Assembly (NCBI GenBank): GCA_009746045.1
Contig: RPFO01000418.1
Location: 270,501-334,500 of the forward strand
Source of the DNA: Mesostigma viride
Taxonomy: Eukaryota; Streptophyta; Mesostigmatophyceae; Mesostigmatales; Mesostigmataceae
DNA length: 64,000 nt
Direction: 5' to 3'
Under the pieces are notes generated by a model. It did not search any database and was not told the origin of the DNA. It was given only the letters and a program-made list of their open reading frames with translations. Both the position numbers and the translations under genes were made by a program. This document shows positions 1 through 10,885 of the stretch, in pieces; within the stretch, counting starts at the first letter, position 1, and each line of letters starts with the position of its first letter.

Positions 1-676
1 ACTCCACGTTCACCGAGGTGGCGTGGGAGGGCAGCTCCACGCCCGGCGTGCAGGTCTGTCGACCCCCTTGCGCAGCTATGGCTTGCTCGCTGGTCAGCAG
101 GCCGCTCATAACCAAGCGGCCCATTGCTAAAGCTAGAGCGTCGCCATCCTCCCCTGCCTGCTGCCGGCCGCGCTGGGTTGAACGCGCCGTCTGGGGAGGC
201 TGGCGGCCCGCCCTGTCGCCAGATTTTCCCGCTTCCCCACCCGCCAAAAACTGGTCGACGCGTAGCCCCACCCCGGAGCTCACGCGTCGATTGTTCCCTG
301 ACTCCTCCCGGACTTCGTGCCGGGGCTCCTCCTCCTCCTCGTAATTTTCCTCCTCGCCCGGGTCCTGCAGCGCATCCCGCAGCATGGCAGCGATGGCGGA
401 CTGCATCGTCTCCCTGGGAAGGGGCTCGACGTAAAAACCACGTCGCCTCAAGTACTTCTCGAGGTTGTCGAGCCGACGACCGTCTGGTAGGACCAGGATG
501 CGATCCAGCCAGCGTGGGCCGCCCCCCAACAAGGCCCTCGCCCTGAGGGCGATGTCCTTTAGCGAGCCATCCATAGGGACAACCCGCATTCGGTTTAGCC
601 ACTCCGCTTCCGGTGGTCTCACCGCCGACGGAACCCCCGCGTCTGCCATTGCATCCTGAAAGACCTCCTCGGCCAT
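1..676 (-). CDS. PAT/DIRS-type gag-like protein, 3' part outside window
   Basis: An open frame starts at an ATG at 676 and runs without a stop to the window edge (225 codons). It has no ordinary cellular domain. A stretch around residues 45-85 (WLDRILVLPDGRRLDNLEKY, then RRRGF) aligns by eye with WLERIQKLTPGRAKNVMDVL, then EERGF, in the gag-like ORF of the intact PAT-like element at 40688-41791. Both are followed by an acidic low-complexity linker (EEEENYEEEEE-like). It is therefore probably the structural ORF of a second PAT-like tyrosine-recombinase retrotransposon whose RT/RNase H/recombinase ORF lies to the left. Family assignment is inference from this pairwise similarity. Confidence 0.6.
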   Translation of the reverse strand, partial: MAEEVFQDAMADAGVPSAVRPPEAEWLNRMRVVPMDGSLKDIALRARALLGGGPRWLDRILVLPDGRRLDNLEKYLRRRGFYVEPLPRETMQSAIAAMLRDALQDPGEEENYEEEEEPRHEVREESGNNRRVSSGVGLRVDQFLAGGEAGKSGDRAGRQPPQTARSTQRGRQQAGEDGDALALAMGRLVMSGLLTSEQAIAAQGGRQTCTPGVELPSHATSVNVE

Positions 677-930
677 TGGTGAGTTGTCTGATTGACGCCG
701 TTATTAGCTAGGCGTATAATGCTTCACGAGTTTCGAGTCAAGAAAAACGGGTAGGCTCACCGCCATCCCCCTCTCCCTTTATAGGAAAACCTCCCTAGCA
801 AGGGGGGGGGGGTTGACCTGTGCCAGAAATATATTTTTATAAATTCTTTCTAGAAGCTAGCGGCGAGTACCCTGACCCTAATGCACCATGTAGCACAAGA
901 TAATACGAGCATTAGCTCACCTAATCCATG
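677..930 (-). promoter_or_regulatory. Probable 5' terminal repeat/leader of the left-edge PAT-like element
   Basis: This AT-richer stretch lies just upstream (on the minus strand) of the gag-like ORF and holds a G12 run at about 802. It ends with a GCTCACCTAATCCATG-like sequence at 916-931. That resembles the GCTCACCAAATCCAT junction of split direct repeats in the element at 36741-42068, so this probably is the A1 repeat of a second element. The matching repeat is outside the window. Confidence 0.4.
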
Positions 931-1334
931 GGTGCCCTCATGTGGCTAATGCCTTTGGCCGCGAAAAGTTTTTTCAGGATGGTGCCGCGGCCGACGCTGA
1001 GACGGGGGCGGAAGAGCCCCAACTTTCTTTTGTTTGTGAGAGTAGCGAGAGTAGCGATGATGAGGAGGAGGAAGCATGGGAATGATGGGGAATGTGTGAA
1101 AGCTTCGATAGGAGTAAAGGCGTCTCTTTGTCCTGTCAAGCATGCTAGTCTTGTTGCAAGAAAGAAGCCCAACATGCCAACTGTCCATGCATGGTCATGT
1201 TGCATAATGGTGGGCATAAGATACATGTGTTTGCTAGTGGCCATGTTTTACACGGAAATGGATTTACGTTCAGTATGTGATTCAATGACATGTGATTATT
1301 TTGGTTGATGCATGCAATATACCCCATGATAACC

Positions 1335-1970
1335 AATGCACGTGCAAAGATGTGTGTTTATATGCAATTTGAGGTGCAACGGTGCAACGGTGCAACGGTG
1401 CAACGGTGCAACGGTGCAACGGTGCAACGGTGCAACGGTGCCACGGTGGCACGGTGTCATGAGCATCTAGGTAACCCTTGCATGACCCATCCACCTACAT
1501 AAAACCCATGGATAACAATTGCATGTGCAAAGGTGTGTGTTTATATGCAATTTGAGGTGCAACGGTGCAACGGTGCAACGGTGCAACGGTGCCACGGTGC
1601 CACGGTGGCACGGTGGCACGATGCCACGATGCAACGGTGTCATGAGCATGTCTAGGTAACCCTTGCATGACCCATTACCCTTGATAAATCCCAATGGATA
1701 ACCATTGTATGTGCAAAGGTGTGTGTTTATATGCAATTTGAGGAGCAACGGTGCAACGGTGCAACGGTGCAACGGTGCAACGGTGCAACGGTGCAACGGC
1801 GCCACAGTGGCACGGTGTCATGAGCATCTAGGTAACCCTTGCATGACCCATCCACCTACATAAATCCCATGGATAACAATTGCATGTGCAAAGGTGTGTG
1901 CATACATGCAATTTGAGGTGCAACGGTGCAACGGTGCAACGGTGCAACGGTGCAACGGTGCCACGGCCGC
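1335..1970. repeat. Two-level minisatellite: four ~180-bp units each holding an 8-bp tandem array
   Basis: The 8-mer GGTGCAAC (with GTGCCACG variants) is tandemly repeated in four blocks (about 1373-1450, 1556-1640, 1744-1805, 1916-1965). Each block is preceded by the same ~35-bp segment (GTGCAAAGGTGTGTGTTTAT) and followed by GAGCATCTAGGTAACCCTTG, so the whole ~175-186-bp unit is itself repeated four times. Apparent ORFs here are period-8 translations of the repeat. Confidence 0.95.
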
Positions 1971-2009
1971 CGACGAACTTTTTTTTCCTCAAAGACTTTA
2001 GTTGAAACT

Positions 2010-2943
2010 TTAAATGCATGAAAATGCAACTTTCAAAACTGAAGTACAATTTGAAAAATGTAGTACAATTCCAGGTGTGCCTAGGGTACCAGGAGTGTCC
2101 GTGGGGAGGGTGCCCTCCGTGAGATGAGCCCGAGGCGTGGAGCCCATGGGTGCCCTAGCGCGGCGCAAGGCGGGGTAGAGTTCCCAGCAATGGGACTCAA
2201 CATGTCCAGGACGCTTGCAGTGCTTGCAGAGGAGGTTCAACTTGGGCCTGGTTGCATATGCCACGCCAGAGTGGTCGACCGTGTCAGAGGTGCTGGCAGG
2301 TGGCGTGCTGCAGGAACCAGTGGAGGGCGTGCCAAGGGCAGCCTTCTGCATCTTGAGGCGATCTTCAGCAAGGAAGATGGCGGCTCGATAGTCGGCCAGA
2401 GAGCAGGTCTTGGGGAGACCGATGGCCGCCAGGATAGGATGCAGTTCAGGAAGAAGGCCATCCTGGTTGTTGTCTCTGAACACGCCAGCGGTCATCTCGC
2501 CGTTCAGGGACAAGTACTGCAACCACTTGGTGTGGTTGCCAGTCCAGTAGTCTCCTACTGATTGGCCCTGTTGCTGTTTCTGGGCTTGCAGTTGCCGGCG
2601 GAGATCATTGAGGAAAGAGACAGTGTGTTCTGGCTGCTCACAGTGGTCGCAGATCCACTTCCACGCGGCGCTGCAGGTGCGCTCCTCTAGTTGTGCGATT
2701 CCCAGGAGGAGCTCCCCATCAAAAATCAGGGTTAGCCCAGCATAGCCATGCAGCAGCTTCGCGTTCTGGATCCAGGGTGCCATTCCCCAGGAGGTCATCC
2801 AGCATGCCCAGTCCTGCAAACATGGCACACACTCTCACTTGAAGAGGTTTCCAGAGGCTGGGATTAGGTTGACCCAGCAGTTTGCAGACGTTGATAATCT
2901 GGGAATGCTTGACTTTGTTCACAGCTGCCACAGTGGCCGCCAT
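2010..2943 (-). pseudogene. Copia-type gag relic with CCHC zinc knuckle, frameshifted
   Basis: The reading frame opens at ATG 2943 (MAATVAAVNKVKHSQ) and must shift frame near 2760-2790 to join the longer downstream frame. That frame carries a gag capsid-like region and a CX2CX4HX4C knuckle (CKHCKRPGHVESHC) near 2210-2250. No protease, integrase or RT follows; the frame runs into unrelated sequence and the 8-bp minisatellite. The leader at 2944-3250 has a duplicated AGAAATTGCGGAATG motif. This is a 3'-truncated retrotransposon remnant. Confidence 0.8.
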
Positions 2944-3274
2944 GATATGGATGGTTTAAGAGATTGAAAGCTTGGAAAGAAATTGCGGAATGGGGAAGAA
3001 ATTGCGGAATGTGCCTTGTGGGACTCAAACGGACCACAAAACAACAAAGAAAACACAATATAAACACTTATACAATATAAACAAACGTGACACTCTAGAG
3101 GAGCGACCCCTGAACACACACTCTGCTAGCAAAACACACAATTGACACACAACAGTCCACGGAATGTATACACACAAAGGATTGCAGCAAAAGATGCAAA
3201 CACTGCAACCTGTAGGGCTGCAAAGTAAACAAGAAAACGGATTATAAAACACGTGACAATCAACACCAAAAGAA

Positions 3275-3691
3275 CTAGTTGTCCTCGTCAGATGGGTCGG
3301 CTGTATCCAGGTAATCCACCCAGCAACCGGTCAGTGCACGAAACCACTTACTGCAGTCTGAATCGTGCAACAACTTGCAGGTGCGGACCCAGATGTCGTC
3401 GTTGTATAGTTTAACACCAAAAGACGAATCCCGAAATGTAACAAAGGGGCGAAAACGCCACAGGTCCCTGTCTTCTCTAGCTCTGCTAAAAATCCGCTCA
3501 GAAGAACCCAGTAAAACTGAAACGACTCTAGTATACAAAGCTTCTGAGCCAGAGAAAAAAGACCTGCGATAATCCCCTTTTTCGAAATGGTAATAGGACA
3601 GTTCAATGTATGACGTTTCGGAATAAATCAGGTCACTTACGTAAATATAGCGTTGGTATTTGTTCATTGCGTTGGGAAGAAAAATCGACAA
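3275..3691 (-). CDS. Unrecognised 138-residue ORF
   Basis: The ORF starts at an ATG at 3691, is rich in Tyr, Ser and Arg, ends in an acidic tail (DTADPSDEDN), and shows no family motif I recognise. It lies directly upstream of the Copia gag relic in the same orientation, with low-complexity CACACA-rich sequence further upstream. It could be an exon of a host gene, an accessory TE ORF, or chance. Confidence 0.25.
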   Translation of the reverse strand: MSIFLPNAMNKYQRYIYVSDLIYSETSYIELSYYHFEKGDYRRSFFSGSEALYTRVVSVLLGSSERIFSRAREDRDLWRFRPFVTFRDSSFGVKLYNDDIWVRTCKLLHDSDCSKWFRALTGCWVDYLDTADPSDEDN

Positions 3692-5040
3692 CCTAGCGCA
3701 CTCGATACCATGTTAAAATAAAAAATTCAGCTGGAATCGGAGTGAAGTTACGGTCTTGAAGACCTTTACACACACAGTAAACACACAAAACGTACACGAC
3801 ACACAATGACCGACATTGAAGTGAGGACGGATGAGGTGTTGATGGCATGAATGGTACTTGGAATTAGAAAGTTAGTTTACTTTTATACTAAACGGAAGAT
3901 TCCGTGTTCGAATTCAGAGTTAACCTACGAGCTCCAGATGTCAACACACAAAGCACTATGTACGAATGAGCTCCAGGTGGCAAACACACAATAACTCAAC
4001 AAAAGAATCTATAACGCAACTAAAGAATCTAGACTAACAGTATTTACAGGTTGCCATTTGGCATATATACACTTGAGATTCTTGCGAGGAGATTCCTGCG
4101 AGGAACAGCTAGGGAATCTTGACGGATTGTACAAGTACAGATGTGATATGCTGATGTTTTGCCCACGATTCGGGTAACCTAATAGTAATATCCCATTACC
4201 GCCAACGGTACCCTATATAAAACACTAGTGCTAGACGCCTAATAGTAATTTCCCATTACCGCCAACGGCGTCCTATTCATGGGGTCAGTGTATGATTCAA
4301 AACAGTGGGTAACCAGCTGGTCGATACGTGGTACCTCTTAACCTAACGATATTCCTATTGGTTAATAAAAAAATACCCATTTACCCGGAAACGCGAGTTC
4401 CGGAAATGCACGACCTAGCCATGGCGGCTTGCGCCCATGCATGCAGTTTACGTTTGCGGACGATTTAGCTGGTAAAACTCAGGAAATAGATTTTATATGT
4501 CCTAAAGATGACACAAACCAATTTTTAGCTCGCGGGGATGCGATTTACCAGGTGTCGGCACTGCTCTTGCTGGAAAAAACTGCGACCAGGCAGGTTGACG
4601 GACTTGATGACTAAAATTGCTTTACGGTGCATGTCGAAGGGTTTATATGCTTCTTTCTACTTATTATCATGCATGTGTGTAGAATAAAGTCAGTGGCAGT
4701 AAAGATTTGATGATTTCGACCACTCTGTCATGTCATGGTTTGTGTGCCGCAAGTGTCACTTTTGCGGGCACCGCCTGGGCCAAGATAACGCCATCCGTGC
4801 ACGGTAAAGCTGAAATATCGTTACCTCATCGTTTTTTGATGTTCTTACATGAGTTTAAGCTTGCGAGGCGCTGTCAGTTTCGAATCGTGATGCGCTTTCT
4901 TGACCGTTGCCTGCCCCTCTCTAAACCCCCCTTTTTTGATGATGTTACCAGGCATTTGCCTTACCCTAGTGTACTTTTGCAGTTTTTTTGGCGCTTCATG
5001 GGTTTAAATACCTTCATAGATGTTAGTTATTCTTTTGCTA
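3692..5040. other. Non-coding stretch with a 31-bp direct repeat
   Basis: No convincing gene. A CACACA-rich segment (3760-3810) is followed by AT-rich DNA. The sequence CCTAATAGTAATNTCCCATT plus ACCGCCAACGG occurs twice, at about 4179 and 4240. Short ORFs at 4429-4614 and 4707-5054 lack family features. The region 4700-5040 borders the duplicated block at 5041 and may be part of the same unclassified element. Confidence 0.5.
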
Positions 5041-7180
5041 TCGGTTTTCTCTGAATATAGTTTAATTAACGCATGCGGGAAAGATAAGGCCGCCATGCCT
5101 TGGCCTGGATGTGGAAGGCTGTCTGCGACATGGGCTGACTAATTCGATCTGTACAAAGGGTTTCCTGCTCGCCCGAATTTTCCTTGGATGACCCGGTTGT
5201 TTATAAGGGTCGGTTGCTATTAATTAGCGGTCCGAGAAAATTAATTGTAGGTGTTATACGACTTGCGTGCAAAGATTCGTGTTTGGTTGCACCAGCTGAG
5301 GTTAGGTGGGGACCTGTAGGGTCGGCTGGTTGCTTAACGAATCTTTGGCTGATTTGGGTTCTTTAGTGAGTCGTGATTAATTATTGTATAGTGGATTCGG
5401 ACCGGCCCAAGGGGTCGATGGGCGAGTTTTATGTTTGTCAGTCTTGGGAACCTTGTACAACTACCTGTACGGTTAACGCACTAGCCTGGGGGTGCGTGGC
5501 CACGTTGTTTGTAGTGGCGTTTTCAGCACTGTTCAGGCCGGCGTGTGACGCATGCCGATGTTAATTAATTTAGGATGATGTCAGCTTGTGTGTCGGCGGG
5601 CCATGCCTTAAGCAAGCTAGGCAGGCAATGATCCGCAATTGTTTCTTTCCCCCCACCAAAGGATGGGGCGCTACTCCGGCGGTTTGGCCAGCTTCGGCGG
5701 AGCTGTTTATAAGTTTCTAAAACAGCTCTAGTGTCGCATCGCAGGCTTGCCACCTTGCAATGGTTCGTGGGACGTGACTCGGACTCAAAAGGTCCTGAAC
5801 CAGGTTCCTGTCAGCAACGGCCTGTTTTTTTCATAATTTATTTTTTGTGGCGGCAGGTCAGTTGTCCAGCTGCCCCTGCCGAGGGGGGGTGGTTGGGGAC
5901 AATAGGAGCCGCGCGAGAGTTGCGCTCCGAAGCTAGAAATTTCCCTATTGCGAGACTCGAGTTGGGGAGGGCGTCTTAGGGAGGCGAGGCTACGCCAGAC
6001 CTTTGTCGTTCCTTTTCGTCTCAGCACCTGCTGCGCGGCTCAGTCTATTATGGTGTCGTAAAACCTCTTTCCTTTTTGGACGGTTCCGGAATTGCGAAAT
6101 GCTGGCTCTTTTTGAGGGCTTGTTTTTGGGGTGGTCACCGGCTTGTGTCGCATTGTAAGCAGCGGGCCCCTGCGGGGATTAATATAGCCTAGCGCGGGCT
6201 GAGTCGCCATTTAAGATGTTGCGACACGCTCTTTCGCGCACGGTGGTCATGAGTTTAATCGGCGCAATGGGGTTGGCGCCAGGGGGGGGTAATTGGGTGG
6301 AGGCTTCTTGCTTCCGCGTGCGGATTGAGAAACCTTAAGGCCACTGTTAACTGCTGCATTTGTGGCAGGGCTCCACTTATTGCATTCAATCAAATGCTGG
6401 TCTTCTTGGGAGCTGAGTGATCTTAATCGGTTTTCTCTGAATATAGTTTAATTAACGCATGCGGGAAAGATAAGGCCGCCATGCCTTGGCCTGGATGTGG
6501 AAGGCTGTCTGCGACATGGGCTGACTAATTCGATCTGTACAAAGGGTTTCCTGCTCGCCCGAATTTTCCTTGGATGACCCGGTTGTTTATAAGGGTCGGT
6601 GGCTATTAATTAGCGGTCCGAGAAAATTAATTGTAGGTGTTATACGACTTGCGTGCAAAGATTCGTGTTTGGTTGCACCAGCTGAGGTTAGGTGGGGACC
6701 TGTAGGGTCGGCTGGTTGCGAATCTTTGGCTGATTTGGGTTCTTTAGTGAGTCGTGATTAATTATTGTATAGTGGATTCGGACCGGCCCAAGGGGTCGAT
6801 GGGCGAGTTTTATGTTTGTCAGTCTTGGGAACCTTGTACAACTACCTGTACGGTTAACGCACTAGCCTGGGGGTGCGTGGCCACGTTGTTTGTAGTGGCG
6901 TTTTTAGCACTGTTCAGGCCGGCGTGTGACGCATGCCGGTGTTAATTACTTTAGGATGATGTCAGCTTGTGTGTCGGCGGGCCATGCCTTAAGCAAGCTA
7001 GGCAGGCAATGATCCGCAATTGTTTCTTTCCCCTCCCTCCCACCCTGGAGGCTTCTTGCTTCCGTCCGCGTGCGGATTGAGAAACCTTAAGGCCACTGTT
7101 AACTGCTGCATTTGTGGCAGGGCTCCACTTATTGTACATATTCAATCAAATGCTGGTCTTCTTGGGAGCTGAGTGATCTT
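5041..7180. repeat. Tandem duplication of a 1386-bp non-coding unit, second copy internally deleted
   Basis: Unit A spans 5041-6426 and unit B 6427-7180. They are nearly identical from the shared TCGGTTTTCTCTGAATATAG start to a GCAATGATCCGCAATTG site (about 5640 and 7023), and again from GGAGGCTTCTTGCTTCC (6299 and 7047) to the end. Unit B lacks about 650 bp corresponding to 5655-6297. Small differences include a 5-bp indel at 5333. Only short ORFs with no recognisable products are present. The duplicated unit could be a structural RNA, an intron block or an unclassified non-autonomous TE. Confidence 0.9.
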
Positions 7181-8035
7181 AACGTTCATACTGCGTGATT
7201 GTATGGCCATGGGCTGCGTCAAGCGTGCTTTCAAGCTTATACGGGTGAGTGAAGAATCTTGGTGATAAACCACTGTCATCATGTGCCAGCAAGTATGTTG
7301 GCCATGCCATGGCAAGGCAAAACAGTGTTAGCCATCTCTATTCTTGCTAAAAACACTGAAATATGCTTAACCTACCCATTATATTGGTTGTTAAGGCTTA
7401 TAATAAAACCCTTTGTAGGTAGGTATCAATGCCCATTCCCTACGTGCGTGCATAGGCTCTCACACATATACTAAGGCAGAATATAACTGCAATATGATGA
7501 TGCAAGTATGTTGTCCTGTTATGCTAGAAGGGAAATGAGTTGATTGGCATGGTTGGTTGCCACGGTGGTGTGTAGTGTGACCGCACTTAACATGCTTGCA
7601 CATTGCTAGCAACCTCGAAACCCATTCTTAGGGCTGGTGGTTTTTGGTGAGTTTCAGGTAGAGGCTGTGGCCAAATCGAGCCCAGTTTTTCGCCATGTTT
7701 CAAGAACTATATTGTTTACACGCCTATATTTTCAACATGCATATGGATTTTATTGAATTTTCCCAACTCGTCCTTCCACAGAAAATTGCCAAATCGCGAG
7801 TATGGGTTGACACCCTTGTAAAATTTTACATGAGTTGGTCAACATATGGTTTTTTAGGCATATGCCCAAGCATTAGCATGAGTGCCATTATGCATATCAA
7901 ACATATGGTGACAATGGGGTACCCCCCTGCCCTTACCACTACTTGAGCTTGAAGTCAGTATACTCAGTCCTAAAAATAGGACTGAGTTTTGACGTACGAC
8001 GTGTTAACCCATTCCTCTACAGCCAATCTGAAGCC
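7181..8035. other. AT-rich sequence, no gene seen
   Basis: No family motif, tandem repeat or terminal repeat pair was recognised. Short ORFs (60-83 codons) at 7259-7474 and 7695-7946 have no support beyond being open. Confidence 0.5.
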
Positions 8036-8885
8036 ATCACCCATTTTAAGAACCCCGCCAGCGTTCTGCAATCCTTGACTATATCATCATATAGGACTTA
8101 GGTGACTGGGCTGCGATGTCAAACCTTTTTAGACCAAACGCTGCTAGGTGCTGTTGCTGATTATGGATGAGAGAGGATACACAAGGTACTTCCAGACCAG
8201 GAGGATATTCAGGGTTTACGCCAGCAATGTACGCATCTAACCCTGCTGTGATTTTGTCTGAGGGAATAGTGAAGTGATCCAGGTTCACCCCTCCTAGGCC
8301 TGCGACTTCCAACCTCTTGACTGGAGATCAGCACGCCTGGATAAGACACCAAGGGTTCCCCCAGTAAAAAAGCATTCCCCTGGTACCCTTGAACTACATG
8401 AAACGGTGTGGGTATTCCCATGATGGGTAGCATCACCATCCCCATGACTTTAAGTGTAATTTGCCTGAGAAATCTGATACCTAGCCCAATGATGGTGAGG
8501 GTAAAAGTTCTAGGCCAGGAAGGGCCTGACCTGTGCCTGTGTGTCCACTTGTTGCCAGTGTCTTAGGATCCTGGAGGTTTGTACTCACAGCTTTTACCAG
8601 TGCCTTCCCTGACGCCACCGCAGCCTTTAATTGGTGGGCTTTTATCAGTGCTTTCATCACCTCAGCCAACTTGTGCTCGGGGACCACAGGCACTGTTGGT
8701 AGGTTTGGTGGTAACTGTGCAGGATCGAGGTGGAGCGACCTGCCCCTCAGCCAGCGCATTTGCTGTTGTTGTTTCCATTGGGACCCCCCCCGCTGGACTT
8801 GAGTGTACCGGAGAGTGGTTGACTCTGGTAAAATATTGTACGGACCTTTGCCGCAGGTGGCAAAAGGTTTTCGCACAATATTTGT
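8036..8885 (-). pseudogene. Copia pol relic A, downstream half (integrase C-terminus, protease-like domain, start of RT)
   Basis: Minus-strand frames at 8481-8885 carry an integrase C-terminal segment (KPFATCGKGPYNILPE), and 8209-8445 carries a protease-like block (LPIMGIPTPFHVVQGYQGN). The latter aligns by eye with LIPILGVPTPFQVVEGYKGN at about 17700 and with SIPILGQDTAFCVLEGYQGP at about 46680. The upstream half of the same Copia copy is at 14698-14890; the RTE LINE at 8886-14697 splits it. A TACAT flank is seen on both sides (8882-8886 and about 14690), a likely TSD. Frames are broken. Confidence 0.75.
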
Positions 8886-9057
8886 ACATTAATTAATTAA
8901 TTAATTAGACTCGTGCTTCCGTTGGGGAGTCACGAAGCATTAACCCCGATAGATGGATGAATGGGTGCAAACAGTCCTACCAGTCTAATCTATCTACATC
9001 AGCTACCTACGACATCTATCTAACAGCACTCTAACTACAACATCTATCTAGACAGCC

Positions 9058-9664
9058 TCACGTTGCCCTAGGGGAGCTGTCTGGCGTGCCTCCCACGGGT
9101 TTGCACACGCGGGCGCTTCCCCACAGGGGGGGCTCGTTGTCCTCTATGACCTGGGCCCACTTGGCCTTGTCCATCATCTTCGTCCAAATCACGGAGAGGC
9201 CTAGGCCCCCCATGTCCTCTACTAGCTGTTCTTTGAAGGTGCGGGCCTTGCGGCGTCTAACATGACTGGGCCCGGCCCACGTCAGGAGGTGCCTGCCAGG
9301 CTGAGCTGGTCGCAGACCTGCGGGGGGGCCACGTGAGGTGTCTACCTGGTTGGTGCGAGCTAAGTGCCCTACTAGCTGCAGGCGCCGCTGCTTAATGGTG
9401 CTGGTGATATATGGCATGCCCTGGTACAGGTCCTCATTGCGGACATGAGCAGCATATCCTACTCGATCTGAAAATGGAACGCAGCATGTTGGTGACCGCG
9501 CCGTCCAGCTTGCGGGCCAGGTCGGCGGTGAGGGTCCATGTCTCGGCCCCATACGTGAGAACAGGAAGGACGAGGACCTTGAACAGGTCCTGTTTCTCGA
9601 TCTTGCCCAGGGGCTTGCGCCACAGGGCCCGGTACTGGCGTAAAGCGTGCCAGGCGAGGAACAC
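9058..9664 (-). pseudogene. Duplicated 3' part of the RTE reverse transcriptase gene
   Basis: This is the copy-1 counterpart of 10886-11483: the RT C-terminal region (FLAWHALRQYRALWRKP, then VLTYGAETWTLTADL) and the downstream GHLARTNQVDTS block in a second frame. One G fewer in the run near 9127 changes the carboxyl end relative to copy 2. It is a fragment created by the tandem duplication and lacks the catalytic palm; the MITE at 9662-10141 cuts it off. Confidence 0.85.
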
Positions 9665-10141
9665 TACAATACGCTTCCGCGGAGACCTTTTTCAGCGGGG
9701 AAAGTGCCCCCGGGCTTCCGGGGCAAATTCAGCAAGCGCTGCGGAACTTAGATACTAAAATTTCGTTTTTGGTTCGTACCGTACAGCCAATCATTTTGCT
9801 CCCGGATCAAATTGTGATCTGGGCACTGAACACGAAAATTTCAGCGGAACGCACGAAACACCAACGCAACTACAGAAAATTTTCAGTGACGAAACTGTAG
9901 TACCGTGTACCCAAGAAAAATGTAGTAGGACTTCGCTAAATTCACGTTCGGAATTTTTCCCCGCAAGATTCCCCCGCAAGATTCCACCGCATGATTCCCC
10001 CCGCTAGGTTCAGGCTCCAGTCGATGCTCGCCAAATGGCGCAAAAAAAGAAACATATGTTAAAATCAACGGTGCGAATCCTCGTTACCGCTCGGGTAACA
10101 TTCTCACTCATTTCGCGTCTCCTAAGAACCGTATTGTAGTG
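9662..10141. mobile_element. 480-bp CACTA-type MITE (copy in duplication unit 1)
   Basis: The ends are CACTACAATACGCTTCCGCG and, inverted, CACTACAATACGGTTCTTAG: a 12-bp perfect terminal inverted repeat extended imperfectly to about 25 bp and starting with the CACTA signature of En/Spm-type transposons. It is flanked by AA/AA, a 2-bp target duplication that leaves the RT gene in frame when removed. It has no transposase, so it is non-autonomous. This copy arose through the segmental duplication rather than a second insertion. Confidence 0.8.
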
Positions 10142-10885
10142 AAGACGCGATGGTCCACATCAACCTCGCAGCTGGGGAGCAGGCTGCCCAGCAGCTTGAC
10201 GCGGTCCCGATACAGGACTCGAGAGCCGTCGAGGAGATAGAGGGGTGGCGGTGAGTGGGTGAGCCCAACCGCCAGGGCCTCTGTCTTCTTGCTGACCTCA
10301 AGCCCCACTGCACGGGCCTCGATAGCCAGGCAGTCAAGCCATGTCTGCACGTGCCCAGTGTCCTCGAAGAGGGTGGTGTCGTCTGCGTGGATGATGTCTG
10401 CCAGGTGAGCCTTTGCAGTGCCTTCCCTGACGCCACCGCAGCCTTTAATTGGTGGGCTTTTATCAGTGCTTTCATCACCTCAGCCAACTTGTGCTCGGGG
10501 ACCACAGGCACTGTTGGTAGGTTTGGTGGTAACTGTGCAGGATCGAGGTGGAGCGACCTGCCCCTCAGCCAGCGCATTTGCTGTTGTTGTTTCCATTGGG
10601 ACCCCCCCCGCTGGACTTGAGTGTACCGGAGAGTGGTTGACTCTGGTAAAATATTGTACGGACCTTTGCCGCAGGTGGCAAAAGGTTTTCGCACAATATT
10701 TGTACATTAATTAATTAATTAATTAGACTCGTGCTTCCGTTGGGGAGTCACGAAGCATTAACCCCGATAGATGGATGAATGGGTGCAAACAGTCCTACCA
10801 GTCTAATCTATCTACATCAGCTACCTACGACATCTATCTAACAGCACTCTAACTACAACATCTATCTAGACAGCCTCACGTTGCC

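Noticed and set aside
5184-6945. Paired ~60-residue ORFs repeated in the tandem duplication
   Set aside because: Conserved only because the DNA is duplicated; frame-changing indel between copies (near 5333) is tolerated and no motif is present.
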